Shown here piece by piece: positions 7,592-17,700 of a stretch of DNA of 64,000 nucleotides. Every line of letters starts with the position of its first letter. Within the stretch, counting starts at the first letter, position 1. Source of the stretch: Kineococcus mangrovi (lineage in GTDB: Bacteria; Actinomycetota; Actinomycetes; Actinomycetales; Kineococcaceae); the NCBI RefSeq assembly GCF_041320705.1, contig NZ_JBGGTQ010000005.1:186001-250000 (forward strand). Direction: 5' to 3'. The notes beneath the pieces are model-generated. The model made no database searches and was not told where the DNA came from. It saw only the letters and a list, made by a program, of their open reading frames with translations. Both the position numbers and the translations under genes were made by a program.

Positions 7592-8245
7592 CTACTCGCC
7601 CACCGCACCCGGGTGGGTCGAGCGGAACCGGGCGACGGCTCCCGGGGTCCCCTCCACGTGCACCAGCGCGCGCGTGCGCCGCCCGAAGGCGTGCAGCAGC
7701 AGCTCGGCGACCGGGCCGGTGACCGCGACCGACTCCGCGCCCGAGCGCACCACCGCCCGCGGGCCGGTCGGCGTCACCAGCACCACGCCCACGGGGCAGC
7801 GGCGGTAGGCCACCCGCCCCAGGACCCGCGCGGTGCGCCACAGCGCGTCCTCCTGCGCCCGCGGCAGCTCCCGCGGCCCCCAGCCGGGCTGGGCGCGCAG
7901 GACGTCCTCGTGGTGCACGAAGAACTCCGCGGTGTTCACCAGACCGTCCAGGGCCCGCACCCGCAGCGGCCCGTGGGGACCGCTGCGCACCCGCTCGACG
8001 AGCTCGTCGAACGGCTGGGACGCCAGCTCGGAGACCACCTTGTCGCGGTGCGGGCGCAACGGCGCCAGCGCCTCGCCGAGGGCCGCGTCGGGTCGGTTGT
8101 CGCGCACCGCCAGGTGCACCAGCAGGTCCCGCACGTCCCAGCCCGCGCACAACGTCGGTGCCTCCGGACCGACGCGCAACGCGGTCTCGCACAGCCCGTC
8201 CCGTTCACGTCGGGCGTCGCTGGGGTGCCGGGAGGGGAGGGACAT
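7592..8245 (-). CDS. TIGR03085-type protein of the DinB/mycothiol-dependent isomerase superfamily
   Basis: A 217-residue protein resembling the actinobacterial family annotated TIGR03085. The N-terminal half is a DinB-like helical bundle, with CAGWDVRDLLVHLAVRD carrying the first His of the presumed metal site and VNTAEFFVHHEDVLRAQPGW the others. The C-terminal part (ESVAVTGPVAELLLHAFGR) resembles the SCP2-like segment of mycothiol-dependent maleylpyruvate isomerase relatives. A thiol-transfer role is inferred only from the superfamily. ATG 8245 is preceded by a weak CACGAT box 7 nt upstream. It is convergent with hisF and divergent from hisI. Confidence 0.75.
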   Translation of the reverse strand: MSLPSRHPSDARRERDGLCETALRVGPEAPTLCAGWDVRDLLVHLAVRDNRPDAALGEALAPLRPHRDKVVSELASQPFDELVERVRSGPHGPLRVRALDGLVNTAEFFVHHEDVLRAQPGWGPRELPRAQEDALWRTARVLGRVAYRRCPVGVVLVTPTGPRAVVRSGAESVAVTGPVAELLLHAFGRRTRALVHVEGTPGAVARFRSTHPGAVGE

Positions 8246-8306
8246 GGCGCCGATCGTGCCACCCGGGCGGTCCGGTGCGCGCCCTGGCCGGTGAGAGCAT
8301 GACCGC

Positions 8307-8669
8307 GTGTCGTCGCCCGAGCTCGATCCCCGCACCGCCGCCCTCCTCAAGCGTGACCCCGCCGGACTCGTCTGCGCCGTCGTCCAGCAGCACGACACGC
8401 ACGAGGTCCTCATGGTGGCGTGGATGAACGACGAGGCCCTCGCCCGGACCCTGGCCACCGGCCGCGCCACCTACTGGTCGCGCAGCCGCGGGCAGCTGTG
8501 GCGCAAGGGCGACACCTCCGGGCACGTCCAGCACGTGCGCAAGGTCTCCCTCGACTGCGACGGCGACGCCCTGCTGCTCGAGGTCGACCAGGTCGGCGCC
8601 GCCTGCCACACCGGCGACCGCACCTGCTTCGAGGCCACCACCCTGCCCCTCGCCACCCCCACCGCGTGA
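8307..8669 (+). CDS. hisI: Phosphoribosyl-AMP cyclohydrolase
   Basis: Opens the adenine ring of phosphoribosyl-AMP in step three of histidine synthesis; zinc-dependent. The protein is 120 residues, the monofunctional form. It has the family motifs [36 protein letters not shown], the metal-binding [10 protein letters not shown], and the zinc cysteines in [15 protein letters not shown] 8307 has a weak GAGCAT box 6 nt upstream. Its TGA overlaps the next gene by 4 nt. In related genomes trpE often lies directly downstream; here it does not. Confidence 0.95.
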   Translation: MSSPELDPRTAALLKRDPAGLVCAVVQQHDTHEVLMVAWMNDEALARTLATGRATYWSRSRGQLWRKGDTSGHVQHVRKVSLDCDGDALLLEVDQVGAACHTGDRTCFEATTLPLATPTA

Positions 8670-9274
8670 GCACCCCGCTGTCCGCCCAGCGCCCCTCCCG
8701 CCGCGGCCCGCTGCTGCTGCTCGCCGCCCTCGGCGCCGTCGCCGCCCTCGGGGCGGGGGCACCGACCTGGGTCAGCGGCCGGGCCGCCACCGCGACCGGG
8801 ACCGCGGCCGTGCTCGCGGCCGGCCGCGACGCCGCACCCGTGGCCACGGCCCTCGCCCTCGTCAGCCTGGCCGCCGTCGTCGCCTCCACCCTGGGACGGC
8901 GCGCGGCGCGCCTGGTCGCCGCGCTCGTCCTCGTCGCCGGCGGGGCCGGGGTCCTCGCCGCCAGCACGGGCCCCGTGCGCGACCCCGCCGCCGCGCTCGC
9001 GGCCCCGGCCCGCGCGGCCAGCGGCACGACCGAGGCCCGCGTCCAGGCGGGGGTCGACGTCGCCCCCTGGCCGGTGGTCTCCGCCGTGGGCGGCGGGCTC
9101 GTGGCGCTGGCCGGCGGCGGGCTCGTGCTCGGCGCGCGCCGGCGCGAGGCGCCGCGGACCGCGGGCCGCTACGACCGCGACGCCCGTCCCGGCTCCGGTG
9201 CGCCCGCCCCGGCGCGACAGGACCCGGCCGCGGCGTGGGACGCGCTGTCGCACGACGAGGACCCGACCCGCTGA
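8666..9274 (+). CDS. Trp biosynthesis-associated membrane protein
   Basis: A 202-residue membrane protein with four hydrophobic segments: after the basic N-terminus ([16 protein letters not shown]), in the middle ([13 protein letters not shown] and [17 protein letters not shown]), and near residue 140 ([20 protein letters not shown]). A charged cytoplasmic-type tail follows. Its position between hisI and trpC, its length and topology match the actinobacterial family annotated as tryptophan-associated membrane protein (TIGR02234 type), whose function is unknown. GTG 8666 overlaps the hisI stop by 4 nt. Confidence 0.75.
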   Translation: MSTPLSAQRPSRRGPLLLLAALGAVAALGAGAPTWVSGRAATATGTAAVLAAGRDAAPVATALALVSLAAVVASTLGRRAARLVAALVLVAGGAGVLAASTGPVRDPAAALAAPARAASGTTEARVQAGVDVAPWPVVSAVGGGLVALAGGGLVLGARRREAPRTAGRYDRDARPGSGAPAPARQDPAAAWDALSHDEDPTR

Positions 9275-9379
9275 CCGGGACGGCGACCCGTCCCGGCGCG
9301 CGCGGTCGCGAGTCGGTACGGTGTGCGTAGTACCCGGGCGCGCCCGCCGCCCGCCGACGACCCGCCCCGAGGAGCCCCC

Positions 9380-9679
9380 GTGAGCACCGAGCACAACGAC
9401 GCGTCCCCCGGGGACACCGCCGGCGCCGTCCGCGAGGCGGACATCATCGACGAGCACGGTCACGGCCACAGCATCGCGGCCTGGGCCGGGGTCGGCGTGT
9501 GCCTGCTCGGGTTCCTCATCCTCTGCCTGGCCATCGTCTTCCCGAGCCTGGTCTGGGGGATCGTCGGCAGCGTCGTCATCCTCGCCTCCCTCGTGGTCGC
9601 CGGCGCGCTCGCCAAGGCCGGCTACGGCGTCAAGGGCGCCGACGGCAAGCCCGTCGGCCTGGGCCGTCCCCGCCGCTGA
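9380..9679 (+). CDS. HGxxPAAW family membrane protein
   Basis: A 99-residue protein with a histidine-rich, acidic N-terminus, the signature HGHSIAAW (a variant of HGxxPAAW), then two hydrophobic segments ([18 protein letters not shown] and [18 protein letters not shown]). Small proteins of this family sit just before trpC in actinobacteria; function unknown. GTG 9380 has GAGGAG 6 nt upstream, so unlike many neighbours it is not leaderless. A TACGGT at about 9316 could be its -10. A strong hairpin lies between it and trpC. Confidence 0.75.
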   Translation: MSTEHNDASPGDTAGAVREADIIDEHGHGHSIAAWAGVGVCLLGFLILCLAIVFPSLVWGIVGSVVILASLVVAGALAKAGYGVKGADGKPVGLGRPRR

Positions 9680-9680
9680 C

Positions 9681-9724
9681 CCGCCGGGCACCCGGCCGGC
9701 GGACCGGGCCGGGTGCGCCCGGCG
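9681..9724 (+). terminator. GC-rich hairpin between the HGxxPAAW gene and trpC
   Basis: The arms GGGCACCCGGCC (from 9687) and GGCCGGGTGCGCCC pair with one bulged G, extended by flanking CGCCG/CGGCG. There is no T tract. The right arm ends at the trpC -10 (TACCCT, 9726-9731), so it may separate trpCBA expression from the upstream genes. Confidence 0.45.
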
Positions 9725-9737
9725 ATACCCTCGTGGC

Positions 9738-10562
9738 GTGACAGTCCTCGACGACATCCTGGCCGGCGTCCGCGAGGACCTGGCGGCGCGCAAGGCGCTC
9801 ACCCCGCTGGAGGAGCTGAAGCAGCGCGCGCACCGCCAGGTGCCCGCCAAGGACGCCCACGCCCTGCTGAAGCCCCGCGACTCCGAGCAGCGCGGGGTCA
9901 AGGTCATCGCGGAGGTCAAGCGCAAGAGCCCGTCCAAGGGGGCCCTGGCGGCCATCCCGGACCCGGCCGACCTCGCGGCGCAGTACGAGGCCGGCGGGGC
10001 CAGCGTCATCAGCGTGCTCACCGAGCAGCGCCGCTTCGGCGGCAGCCTGGACGACCTGCGGGCCGTCCGCTGCGCCGTCGACGTCCCCGTGCTGCGCAAG
10101 GACTTCGTCGTCGAGTCGTACCAGCTGTGGGAAGCCCGCGCCTGGGGGGCCGACGTCGTCCTCCTCATCGTCGCCGCCCTCGAGCAGGAGGCCCTCGTGT
10201 CGCTCGTCGAACGCACCCACTCCCTGGGGATGACCGCCCTCGTGGAGGTCCACACCGCCGAGGAGGTCGCGCGCGCCCTGGACGCCGGCGCCCGCGTGGT
10301 CGGGGTGAACAACCGCGACCTCAAGACCCTCCGGGTCGACAACGGCACCTTCGCCGACCTCGCCCCGCTCATCCCCGACGGCACGGTCAAGGTCGCCGAG
10401 TCCGGCGTCTCCGGTCCGCGCGACGTCGTCGAGTTCGCCCGCGCCGGCGCCGACGCCGTCCTGGTGGGGGAGACGCTCGTCAGGGGCGAGGACCCGCGCC
10501 GCGCCGTGGCCGACCTCGTGGCCGCGGGTGCGCACCCGGCCGTGCAGGCGGTGCGCCCGTGA
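9738..10562 (+). CDS. trpC: Indole-3-glycerol-phosphate synthase
   Basis: Ring closure of carboxyphenylamino-deoxyribulose phosphate to indole-3-glycerol phosphate. The 274-residue TIM barrel shows [13 protein letters not shown] with the catalytic Lys, [46 protein letters not shown] and [12 protein letters not shown]. It is monofunctional, with no TrpF domain. GTG 9738 has TACCCT 6 nt upstream, suggesting its own leaderless promoter. The stop overlaps trpB by 4 nt, giving a coupled trpC-trpB-trpA set. Confidence 0.95.
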   Translation: MTVLDDILAGVREDLAARKALTPLEELKQRAHRQVPAKDAHALLKPRDSEQRGVKVIAEVKRKSPSKGALAAIPDPADLAAQYEAGGASVISVLTEQRRFGGSLDDLRAVRCAVDVPVLRKDFVVESYQLWEARAWGADVVLLIVAALEQEALVSLVERTHSLGMTALVEVHTAEEVARALDAGARVVGVNNRDLKTLRVDNGTFADLAPLIPDGTVKVAESGVSGPRDVVEFARAGADAVLVGETLVRGEDPRRAVADLVAAGAHPAVQAVRP

Positions 10563-11860
10563 CCACGTCGGAAACGCCCCTGACCACGTCCGGCCGCTCC
10601 TTCGGCGCCGAGCGCGGGCCCTACTTCGGCGCCTTCGGCGGCCGGTTCGTGCCCGAGGCCCTCGTGGCCGCCCTCGACGAGATCGACGCCGCGCACACCA
10701 CCGCGATGGCCGACCCCGGCTTCCTGGCCGAGCTGGCCGAGCTGCACCGCACGTACTCCGGCCGGCCGAGCATCCTCACCGAGGTGCCGCGCTTCGCCGC
10801 CCACGCCGGGGGTGCCCGTGTCGTCCTCAAGCGCGAGGACCTCAACCACACCGGCTCGCACAAGATCAACAACGTCCTCGGCCAGGCGCTGCTGACCAAG
10901 CGGATGGGCAAGCACCGCATCATCGCCGAGACGGGCGCGGGCCAGCACGGCGTCGCGACGGCGACGGCGGCCGCCCTCATGGGCCTGGAGTGCGTCGTCT
11001 ACATGGGCGAGGAGGACACCCGCCGGCAGGCGCTCAACGTGGCCCGGATGCGGCTGCTCGGCGCCACCGTCGTGCCCGTGAGCGCGGGCAGCCGCACGCT
11101 CAAGGACGCCGTGAACGAGGCGTTCCGCGACTGGGTCTCCTCGGTGGACACGACGCACTACGCCTTCGGCACCGTCGCGGGCCCGCACCCGTTCCCGGTG
11201 CTCGTGCGCGACTTCCAGCGCATCGTCGGCATCGAGGCGCGCCAGCAGGTCCTCGACCTCACCGGCCGCCTGCCCGACGCCGTCGCGGCCTGCGTCGGCG
11301 GCGGGTCCAACGCCATCGGCATCTTCCACGCCTTCCTCGACGACCCGGGCGTCGCGCTGCACGGCTACGAGGCCGGTGGGGACGGCGTGGAGACCGGCCG
11401 GCACGCCGCCCCCATCTCCGCGGGCGCGGCCGGGGTCTTCCAGGGCGCGCGCCAGTTCGTCATGCAGGACGAGGACGGGCAGACGGTGGAGTCGCACTCG
11501 ATCTCCGCCGGGCTGGACTACCCGGGGGTGGGTCCCGAGCACTCCTGGCTCGCCGCCAGCGGTCGCGCCCACTACCACCCGGTCACGGACACGCAGGCCA
11601 TGGACGCCTTCCGCCTCCTGTGCCGCACCGAGGGGATCATCCCGGCCATCGAGAGCGCCCACGCGCTCGCGGGGGCCCTCGACCTCGGGCGCGAACTGGG
11701 CCCGGAGGCCACCGTCCTCGTCAGCCTGTCCGGGCGCGGGGACAAGGACGTGGACACGGCGGCCCGCTGGTTCGGGCTCGTCAGCGACGCCGACCTCGTC
11801 GCCTCGGAGGCCGAACGGGTCGCCGACGCGCCCCAGGACACGGAAGGGTCCGGCTGGTGA
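10559..11860 (+). CDS. trpB: Tryptophan synthase beta chain
   Basis: PLP enzyme joining indole and serine to make tryptophan, in complex with TrpA. 433 residues. [14 protein letters not shown] is the TrpB1 N-terminus, [19 protein letters not shown] contains the PLP-binding Lys, [16 protein letters not shown] carries the catalytic Glu, and [15 protein letters not shown] is the phosphate-binding glycine loop. It is the conventional TrpA-dependent type. GTG 10559 overlaps trpC, and the end overlaps trpA, both by 4 nt. Confidence 0.96.
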   Translation: MTTSETPLTTSGRSFGAERGPYFGAFGGRFVPEALVAALDEIDAAHTTAMADPGFLAELAELHRTYSGRPSILTEVPRFAAHAGGARVVLKREDLNHTGSHKINNVLGQALLTKRMGKHRIIAETGAGQHGVATATAAALMGLECVVYMGEEDTRRQALNVARMRLLGATVVPVSAGSRTLKDAVNEAFRDWVSSVDTTHYAFGTVAGPHPFPVLVRDFQRIVGIEARQQVLDLTGRLPDAVAACVGGGSNAIGIFHAFLDDPGVALHGYEAGGDGVETGRHAAPISAGAAGVFQGARQFVMQDEDGQTVESHSISAGLDYPGVGPEHSWLAASGRAHYHPVTDTQAMDAFRLLCRTEGIIPAIESAHALAGALDLGRELGPEATVLVSLSGRGDKDVDTAARWFGLVSDADLVASEAERVADAPQDTEGSGW

Positions 11861-12690
11861 GCACCGAACTCCAGGACAGCCCGACGGGGACGCGGACGGC
11901 GGCCGCGGCCGTCGACGACGCGAAGGCCGAGGGGCGGGCCGCCCTCGTGGCGTACCTGCCCGTGGGCTACCCCGACGTCGACGGGTCGATCGAGGCGGCC
12001 AAGGCCGCCGTCGCGGGCGGCGCCGACGTCGTCGAGCTCGGCCTGCCCTACTCGGACCCGACGATGGACGGGGCGACGATCCAGCGGGCCGCCGAGGTCT
12101 GCCTGGCCAACCGCACCCGCCCCGCCGACGTCCTGCGCGCGGTCGAGGAGGTGGCCTCCACCGGCGCGGCCGTCCTCGTCATGACGTACTGGCCGCCCGT
12201 GGACCGCTACGGCGTCGAGCGCTGGGCCGCGGACCTGGCGAACGCCGGCGGCGCCGGGCTCATCACCCCCGACCTCATCCCCGACGAGGCGGCCGGCTGG
12301 CTGGCCGCCAGCCAGGAGCACGACCTCGAGCGCGTCTTCCTCGTCGCCCCCAGCTCCACCGACGCCCGCCTGGAGACGACCGTCCGCGCCAGCCGCGGGT
12401 TCGTCTACGCGGCGTCGTTGATGGGAGTCACAGGAACGCGTGCGACCGTGGGCGCGGGTGCCGCCGACCTCGTCCGGCGCACCCGGGCCGCCGGCGCCGA
12501 GCGCGTCTGCGTCGGGCTGGGAGTGTCCACCCCCGCGCAGGCCACCGAGGTCGCCGGGTACGCCGACGGCGTCATCGTCGGGTCCGCGTTCGTCCAGCGC
12601 CTGCTGGACGCGGACTCGCCCGCCGCCGGTGCGCGGGCCGTCGGGCAGCTGGCCGAAGAGCTGTCCGCCGGCGTCCGCACCCGCCCCTGA
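11857..12690 (+). CDS. trpA: Tryptophan synthase alpha chain
   Basis: Cleaves indole-3-glycerol phosphate to indole, which is channelled to TrpB. The 277-residue TIM barrel has the catalytic Glu and Asp in [20 protein letters not shown], then [23 protein letters not shown] and the substrate loop [19 protein letters not shown] 11857 overlaps the trpB stop by 4 nt. The next gene starts 28 nt downstream with its own ribosome-binding site. Confidence 0.96.
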   Translation: MSTELQDSPTGTRTAAAAVDDAKAEGRAALVAYLPVGYPDVDGSIEAAKAAVAGGADVVELGLPYSDPTMDGATIQRAAEVCLANRTRPADVLRAVEEVASTGAAVLVMTYWPPVDRYGVERWAADLANAGGAGLITPDLIPDEAAGWLAASQEHDLERVFLVAPSSTDARLETTVRASRGFVYAASLMGVTGTRATVGAGAADLVRRTRAAGAERVCVGLGVSTPAQATEVAGYADGVIVGSAFVQRLLDADSPAAGARAVGQLAEELSAGVRTRP

Positions 12691-12718
12691 CGAGCACCCC
12701 CGCGGAGGAGAACGAGCG

Positions 12719-13549
12719 TTGAGCACCAAGAAGCCCGGCGGTCACCCGGCGCGCGCCGCCCAGGCCGAGGACGCCCGCGAGGCGCGGCGGGCCAAGGCCA
12801 CCGCGCTGCGACAGCGCGAACTGGCCCGCGAGCGCAGCCGCCGCGTGCTGCTCACCAGCATCGCCGTCGTCGTGGTGCTGGCGATCGTCGCCGTCGTGGT
12901 GGTCGTCATCGAGCGCTCGCGCCCGGACACCGTGGCGACGGCCGCCCAGGAGGTGCCGCCGAGCGCGAGCGGGATGGGCGCCGGCATCGTCCTGCCGGGC
13001 ACGCCGGCGCAGGGCGCGCCCACGCTCGACGTCTGGCTGGACTACCAGTGCCCCTACTGCGAACGGTTCGAGACGGCGGCCGGTGACGACGTCGTCCGCC
13101 TCGCCGCCGACGGCGAGGCGGAGGTCGTCGTCCACACGGTGACCTTCCTCGACGGCAACCTCGGCAACGACGCCTCCCAGCGCGCCGCCGAGGGCGCTGC
13201 CGCTGCCGCCGCCCAGGGCAGGTTCGTCGAGTACAACCGCGTCGTCTTCGCCAACCAGCCGGAGCGGGAGGGCGCCGGGTACACCGACGCCCAGCTGCGC
13301 GACTTCGCCGAGCAGGCCGGGGTCCCCGACCTCGCGCAGTGGCAGGCCGCCTACGACGGGCACGCCTACCGCGACTACGTCCAGTCGGTCCAGGACTCGA
13401 TGGGCGACAACGGCGTCAGCGGGACGCCGACGGTCACGGTGACGCCGGAGGGCGGGCAGAAGCAGGAGATCCCGACGCAGGACCTGCTGGGCTCCGACCC
13501 GGCCACCGCCCTCGAGCAGGCGGTCGCCGCCGCGACGACGACCCCGTGA
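12719..13549 (+). CDS. Membrane-anchored DsbA-like thiol-disulfide oxidoreductase
   Basis: A 276-residue protein with a basic cytoplasmic N-terminus, one membrane segment (about 43-64, valine-rich) and an extracytoplasmic DsbA/thioredoxin-like domain with the redox motif CPYC (111-114, in WLDYQCPYCERFE). The cis-Pro loop is VSGTPTV near the C-terminus. It is likely to form or isomerise disulfides in exported proteins. The only start that fits the strong GGAGGAG ribosome-binding site at 12703-12709 is the rare codon TTG at 12719. Its stop overlaps lgt by 4 nt. Confidence 0.85.
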   Translation: MSTKKPGGHPARAAQAEDAREARRAKATALRQRELARERSRRVLLTSIAVVVVLAIVAVVVVVIERSRPDTVATAAQEVPPSASGMGAGIVLPGTPAQGAPTLDVWLDYQCPYCERFETAAGDDVVRLAADGEAEVVVHTVTFLDGNLGNDASQRAAEGAAAAAAQGRFVEYNRVVFANQPEREGAGYTDAQLRDFAEQAGVPDLAQWQAAYDGHAYRDYVQSVQDSMGDNGVSGTPTVTVTPEGGQKQEIPTQDLLGSDPATALEQAVAAATTTP

Positions 13550-14547
13550 TCCCCGCCGCCGCGGGCGCGGTCGCCGCCGCGATCCCCAGCCCCACGGTCG
13601 CGGTCTGGCACCTCGGCCCGGTGCCGGTGCGGGCCTACGCGCTGTGCATCGTCGTCGGCATCGTCCTCGGCGTGCTCATCGCCGAGCGGCGCTGGCGGGC
13701 GAAGGGCGGTCGCGCGGACTTCGTCCTGGACGTCGCCGTCTGGGCGGTGCCCCTCGGCGTCGTCGGGGCCCGGCTCTACCACGTGATCACCTCCCCCCAG
13801 GCGTACTTCGGCGCGGGCGGGGACCCCGTCCGCGCCCTGTACGTGTGGGAGGGCGGCCTGGGGATCTGGGGGGCCATCGCCGGTGGGGCGCTCGGGGCGT
13901 GGATCGCCTGCCGCCGCGCGGGGTTCCGCTTCCTGCCGCTGGCCGACGCCATGGCACCGGGTCTGCTCGTCGCCCAGGCGGCGGGCCGGTGGGGCAACTG
14001 GTTCAACAACGAGCTCTACGGCCGGGCGACCGACGTCCCGTGGGCGCTGACCGTCCACCGCTGGGACGAGTCGGCGGGCCGGGCGGTCCTGGACGCGCAG
14101 GGGAACCCGGAGGTGCTCGGCACCTTCCACCCGACGTTCCTCTACGAGTCGCTGTGGTGCCTGCTCGTCGCCGCCGTCATCGTCCTCGCGGACCGGCGCT
14201 GGTCGCTGCGGCACGGGCAGGCGTTCTTCGCCTACGTCGCGCTGTACTGCCTGGGCCGGTCGTACTTCGAGGCCCTGCGCATCGACGACGCGAACCACCT
14301 GCTCGGTCTGCGGGTCAACCAGTGGGTCGCGGGTGCCGTGTTCCTCGTCGCACTCGCAGCTTTCATCCGCTCACGCAGGGTGAACGGTGGTCGGGCCGAG
14401 GTGCTGGAGCGGGTAGATTCCTCGCCGTCGGCCCCGGCCACCAGCCCGGACGACGCCGCGAGCCAGCCCGGTGGGCCCACCGTCACCGCCCGAGCTGATC
14501 GCCCCTCACCGGACCGCGACCCGCGGCCGGACGCGCGGGAGCCGTGA
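13546..14547 (+). CDS. lgt: Prolipoprotein diacylglyceryl transferase
   Basis: Transfers diacylglycerol from phosphatidylglycerol to the lipobox Cys of prolipoproteins, in the cytoplasmic membrane. The 333-residue multi-pass protein shows YALCIVVGIVLGV, GARLYHVI, YVWEGGLGIWGA, the Lgt signature AAGRWGNWFNNELYG, HPTFLYESLWCL and a C-terminal transmembrane helix followed by a long disordered Pro/Asp/Ser tail typical of actinobacterial Lgt. The lipoproteins encoded at 24088 and 37062 would be substrates. GTG 13546 overlaps the upstream gene by 4 nt. Confidence 0.93.
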   Translation: MIPAAAGAVAAAIPSPTVAVWHLGPVPVRAYALCIVVGIVLGVLIAERRWRAKGGRADFVLDVAVWAVPLGVVGARLYHVITSPQAYFGAGGDPVRALYVWEGGLGIWGAIAGGALGAWIACRRAGFRFLPLADAMAPGLLVAQAAGRWGNWFNNELYGRATDVPWALTVHRWDESAGRAVLDAQGNPEVLGTFHPTFLYESLWCLLVAAVIVLADRRWSLRHGQAFFAYVALYCLGRSYFEALRIDDANHLLGLRVNQWVAGAVFLVALAAFIRSRRVNGGRAEVLERVDSSPSAPATSPDDAASQPGGPTVTARADRPSPDRDPRPDAREP

Positions 14548-14603
14548 CCGAAGCTCGATCACGGTGTGATGGTCCAGTGCACGTGAGCACGGCACCACCC
14601 GCG

Positions 14604-14609
14604 TTACAG
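14604..14609 (+). promoter_or_regulatory. Possible gltB -10 box
   Basis: TACAGT in the sequence CGCGTTACAGTGAGG is the best -10-like element in the 247-nt gap before gltB, and would leave a leader of about 180 nt. No convincing -35 is seen. Confidence 0.35.
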
Positions 14610-14760
14610 TGAGGTGAACGGGGGCCAGCGCCGCCCCTCGTTCGTGGTGCGCGCCCGCCAGGTGCGCGCCTCATCTCGAAGAGACTGACCCGGCTCACCG
14701 AGATCCGCCCGCCCGGGCGACCCTCGAGGAGACCCGTCGAGAGACCCCCTGTCCACCGAG

Positions 14761-14784
14761 GTCCTGGACCTCTCTCTTCAGGAC
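14761..14784 (+). promoter_or_regulatory. Hairpin covering the gltB ribosome-binding site
   Basis: GTCCTG (14761-14766) and CAGGAC (14779-14784) form a perfect 6-bp stem. The right arm contains AGGA, the only purine-rich ribosome-binding site before the gltB ATG at 14795, so folding could limit translation. Whether it responds to a signal is unknown. Confidence 0.4.
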
Positions 14785-14794
14785 GGTGCACTGC

Positions 14795-17700
14795 ATGTCG
14801 CCCCACACGTCCACGCACACCGCGTCGCACCTCGGCCGGCGGGTCCGCCCGCTGCCCTTCACGAGCTTCCCGGACGACGCCGGGCTGTACGACCGCGCGA
14901 ACGAGAAGGACGCCTGCGGGGTGGCCTTCGTCGCCACCGTGCGCGGTGAAGCGGGCCACGACATCGTCGAGCACGCGCTCACCGCCCTGCGCAACCTCGA
15001 CCACCGCGGCGCCGTCGGCGCCGAGGCCAACACCGGTGACGGCGCGGGCATCCTCACCCAGGTCCCCGACGAGTTCCTGCGCGCCGTCATGGGCGAGCAG
15101 GGCGTGCAGCTGCCCGCCCGGGGCGCCTACGCCGTCGGCAACGCCTTCCTGCCCGCCGAGGAGGCCGAGCGCGCGCAGGCCGTCGCCCGCATCGAGGAGA
15201 TCGCCGAGGCCGAGGGCCTCGACGTCCTCGGCTGGCGCGACGTCCCGGTGACCGCCGACCTCGTCGGGGCGCAGGCCCGCGCCTGCATGCCGTTCTTCGC
15301 CCAGCTCTTCGTCGCCACCCGTACCGACGGGCTGCGCCCGCTGGAGACCGGCGTCGACCTCGACCGCCGGGTGTACGTGCTGCGCAAGCTCGCCGAGCGC
15401 GACCTGGGCGTCTACTTCCCGTCGCTGTCGGCGCGGACGATGGTCTACAAGGGCATGCTCACCACCGGCCAGCTCGAGCCGTTCTTCCCCGACCTGTCCG
15501 ACCGGCGCTTCACGTCCGAGCTGGGCCTGGTCCACTCGCGCTTCTCGACGAACACGTTCCCGAGCTGGCCGCTGGCCCACCCCTTCCGGACCATCGCCCA
15601 CAACGGCGAGATCAACACGGTCAAGGGCAACCGGAACTGGACCGCCGCGCGCGAGTCGACGATGAGCACCCCGCTCATCCCCGGCGACGTGCAGCGCCTG
15701 GGCCCCATCTGCGCCACCGAGGGCTCGGACTCGGCGTCCTTCGACGAGGTCCTCGAGCTGCTGCACCTGGCCGGCCGGTCGCTGCCGCACGCGGTGCTGA
15801 TGATGGTCCCGGAGGCCTGGGAGAACAACGCGGAGATGGACCCGGCCCGCCGGGCCTTCTACGAGTTCCACTCGATGTTCTCCGAGCCGTGGGACGGGCC
15901 GGCCAACCTGACGTTCACCGACGGCACCGTCATCGGCGGCGTCCTGGACCGCAACGGCCTGCGCCCCTCGCGCTACTGGGTGACCGACGACGGGCTCGTC
16001 GTGCTGGCCTCGGAGACGGGGGTCCTGGAGCTGGACCCGGCCTCGATCGTGGCCCGCGGCCGCGTCGCCCCCGGCAAGATGTTCCTCGTCGACACGGCCA
16101 AGGGCCGCATCGTCGACGACGAGGAGGTCAAGGCCGAGCTCGCGGCCGCCCAGCCCTACGGCGAGTGGCTGAAGAACGTGGTCCGCCTGCCCGACCTGCC
16201 TCCGCGCGAGCACATCGTGCACAGCCACGCGTCGGTGACCCGCCGGCAGCAGACCTTCGGGTACACCGAGGAGGAGCTGCGGCTCATCCTCGCCCCGATG
16301 GCCCGCGCCGGGGCCGAGCCGATCGGCTCGATGGGCTCGGACACCCCGCTGGCGGTGCTGTCCACCCGTCCGCGGATGCTGTTCGACTACTTCACCCAGC
16401 TCTTCGCCCAGGTGACGAACCCGCCGCTGGACGCGATCCGCGAGGAGCTCGTCACCTCGCTCATCACGGTGACCGGCCCGCAGCAGAACGCCCTGTCGGA
16501 GTCGGCGGCGCACTGCCACCAGCTCGTCATGCCCTTCCCGGTCATCGACAACGACGAGCTCGCCAAGATCGTCCACATCGACCGCGACCGCCGGAACCCG
16601 GGCCGCACGACCCTCGTGGTCAAGGGCCTGTACCGCGTCGCCGGCGGGGGAGCCGAGCTGGCCCGCCGCATCGAGGAGATCCGCGCGGAGGTCTCGCGCG
16701 CCATCGCCGACGGCGCCGTCTTCGTCGTGCTGTCCGACCGCGACTCCAACGCCGAGTACGCACCGATCCCGTCGCTGCTGCTGACCTCGGCCGTGCACCA
16801 CCACCTCGTGCGCCAGAAGCTGCGCACGCAGGTCGGTCTGGTCGTCGAGGCGGGCGACGTGCGCGAGGTGCACCACGTCGCGCTGCTCATCGGCTACGGC
16901 GCGGCCGCCATCAACCCGTACCTGGCCATGGAGACGGTCGAGGACCTCGTCCGCCACCAGGTCATCACGACGGTCGACGCGCAGACCGCGGTGCGCAACC
17001 TCATCAAGGCGCTCGGCAAGGGCGTCCTGAAGGTCATGTCCAAGATGGGCATCTCCACGGTCGCCTCCTACCGCGGCGCCCAGGTCTTCGAGGCCCTCGG
17101 CCTGTCGCAGACCCTCGTCGACGAGTACTTCACGGCCACCACCTCCCGCCTCGGTGGGGTCGGGCTGGACGTGCTGGCCGAGGAGGTCGCCCAGCGCCAC
17201 CGCCTCGCCTACCCCGTCGAGGGGCAGGAGCGCGCGCACCGCACCCTGGAGACGGGCGGGGAGTACCAGTGGCGCCGCGAGGGCGAGCCGCACCTGTTCG
17301 ACCCCGAGACCGTCTTCCAGCTGCAGCACTCGACGCGTTCGCGGAACGAGGCCCTGTTCCGCAAGTACACCTCGCGGGTCGACGAGCAGTCCGAGCGCCT
17401 CATGACGCTGCGCGGTCTGCTGCAGCTGAAGAAGGGCGCGCGCGAACCGGTGGCGATCGACGAGGTCGAACCCGTCAGCGAGATCGTCAAGCGCTTCTCC
17501 ACCGGCGCGATGAGCTACGGCTCCATCTCCCAGGAGGCGCACGAGGTCCTCGCCGTGGCGATGAACCGCCTCGGTGGCCGGTCGAACTCCGGGGAGGGCG
17601 GGGAGGACGTCGAGCGCCTGTACGACCCCGAGCGCACCTCGAGGGTGAAGCAGATCGCCTCGGGCCGCTTCGGCGTCACGAGCAACTACCTCACCTCGGC

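Noticed and set aside
8471-11662. Long antisense open frame across hisI-trpB
   Set aside because: It runs across several well-identified genes on the other strand and has no recognisable domain, so it is a composition artefact.
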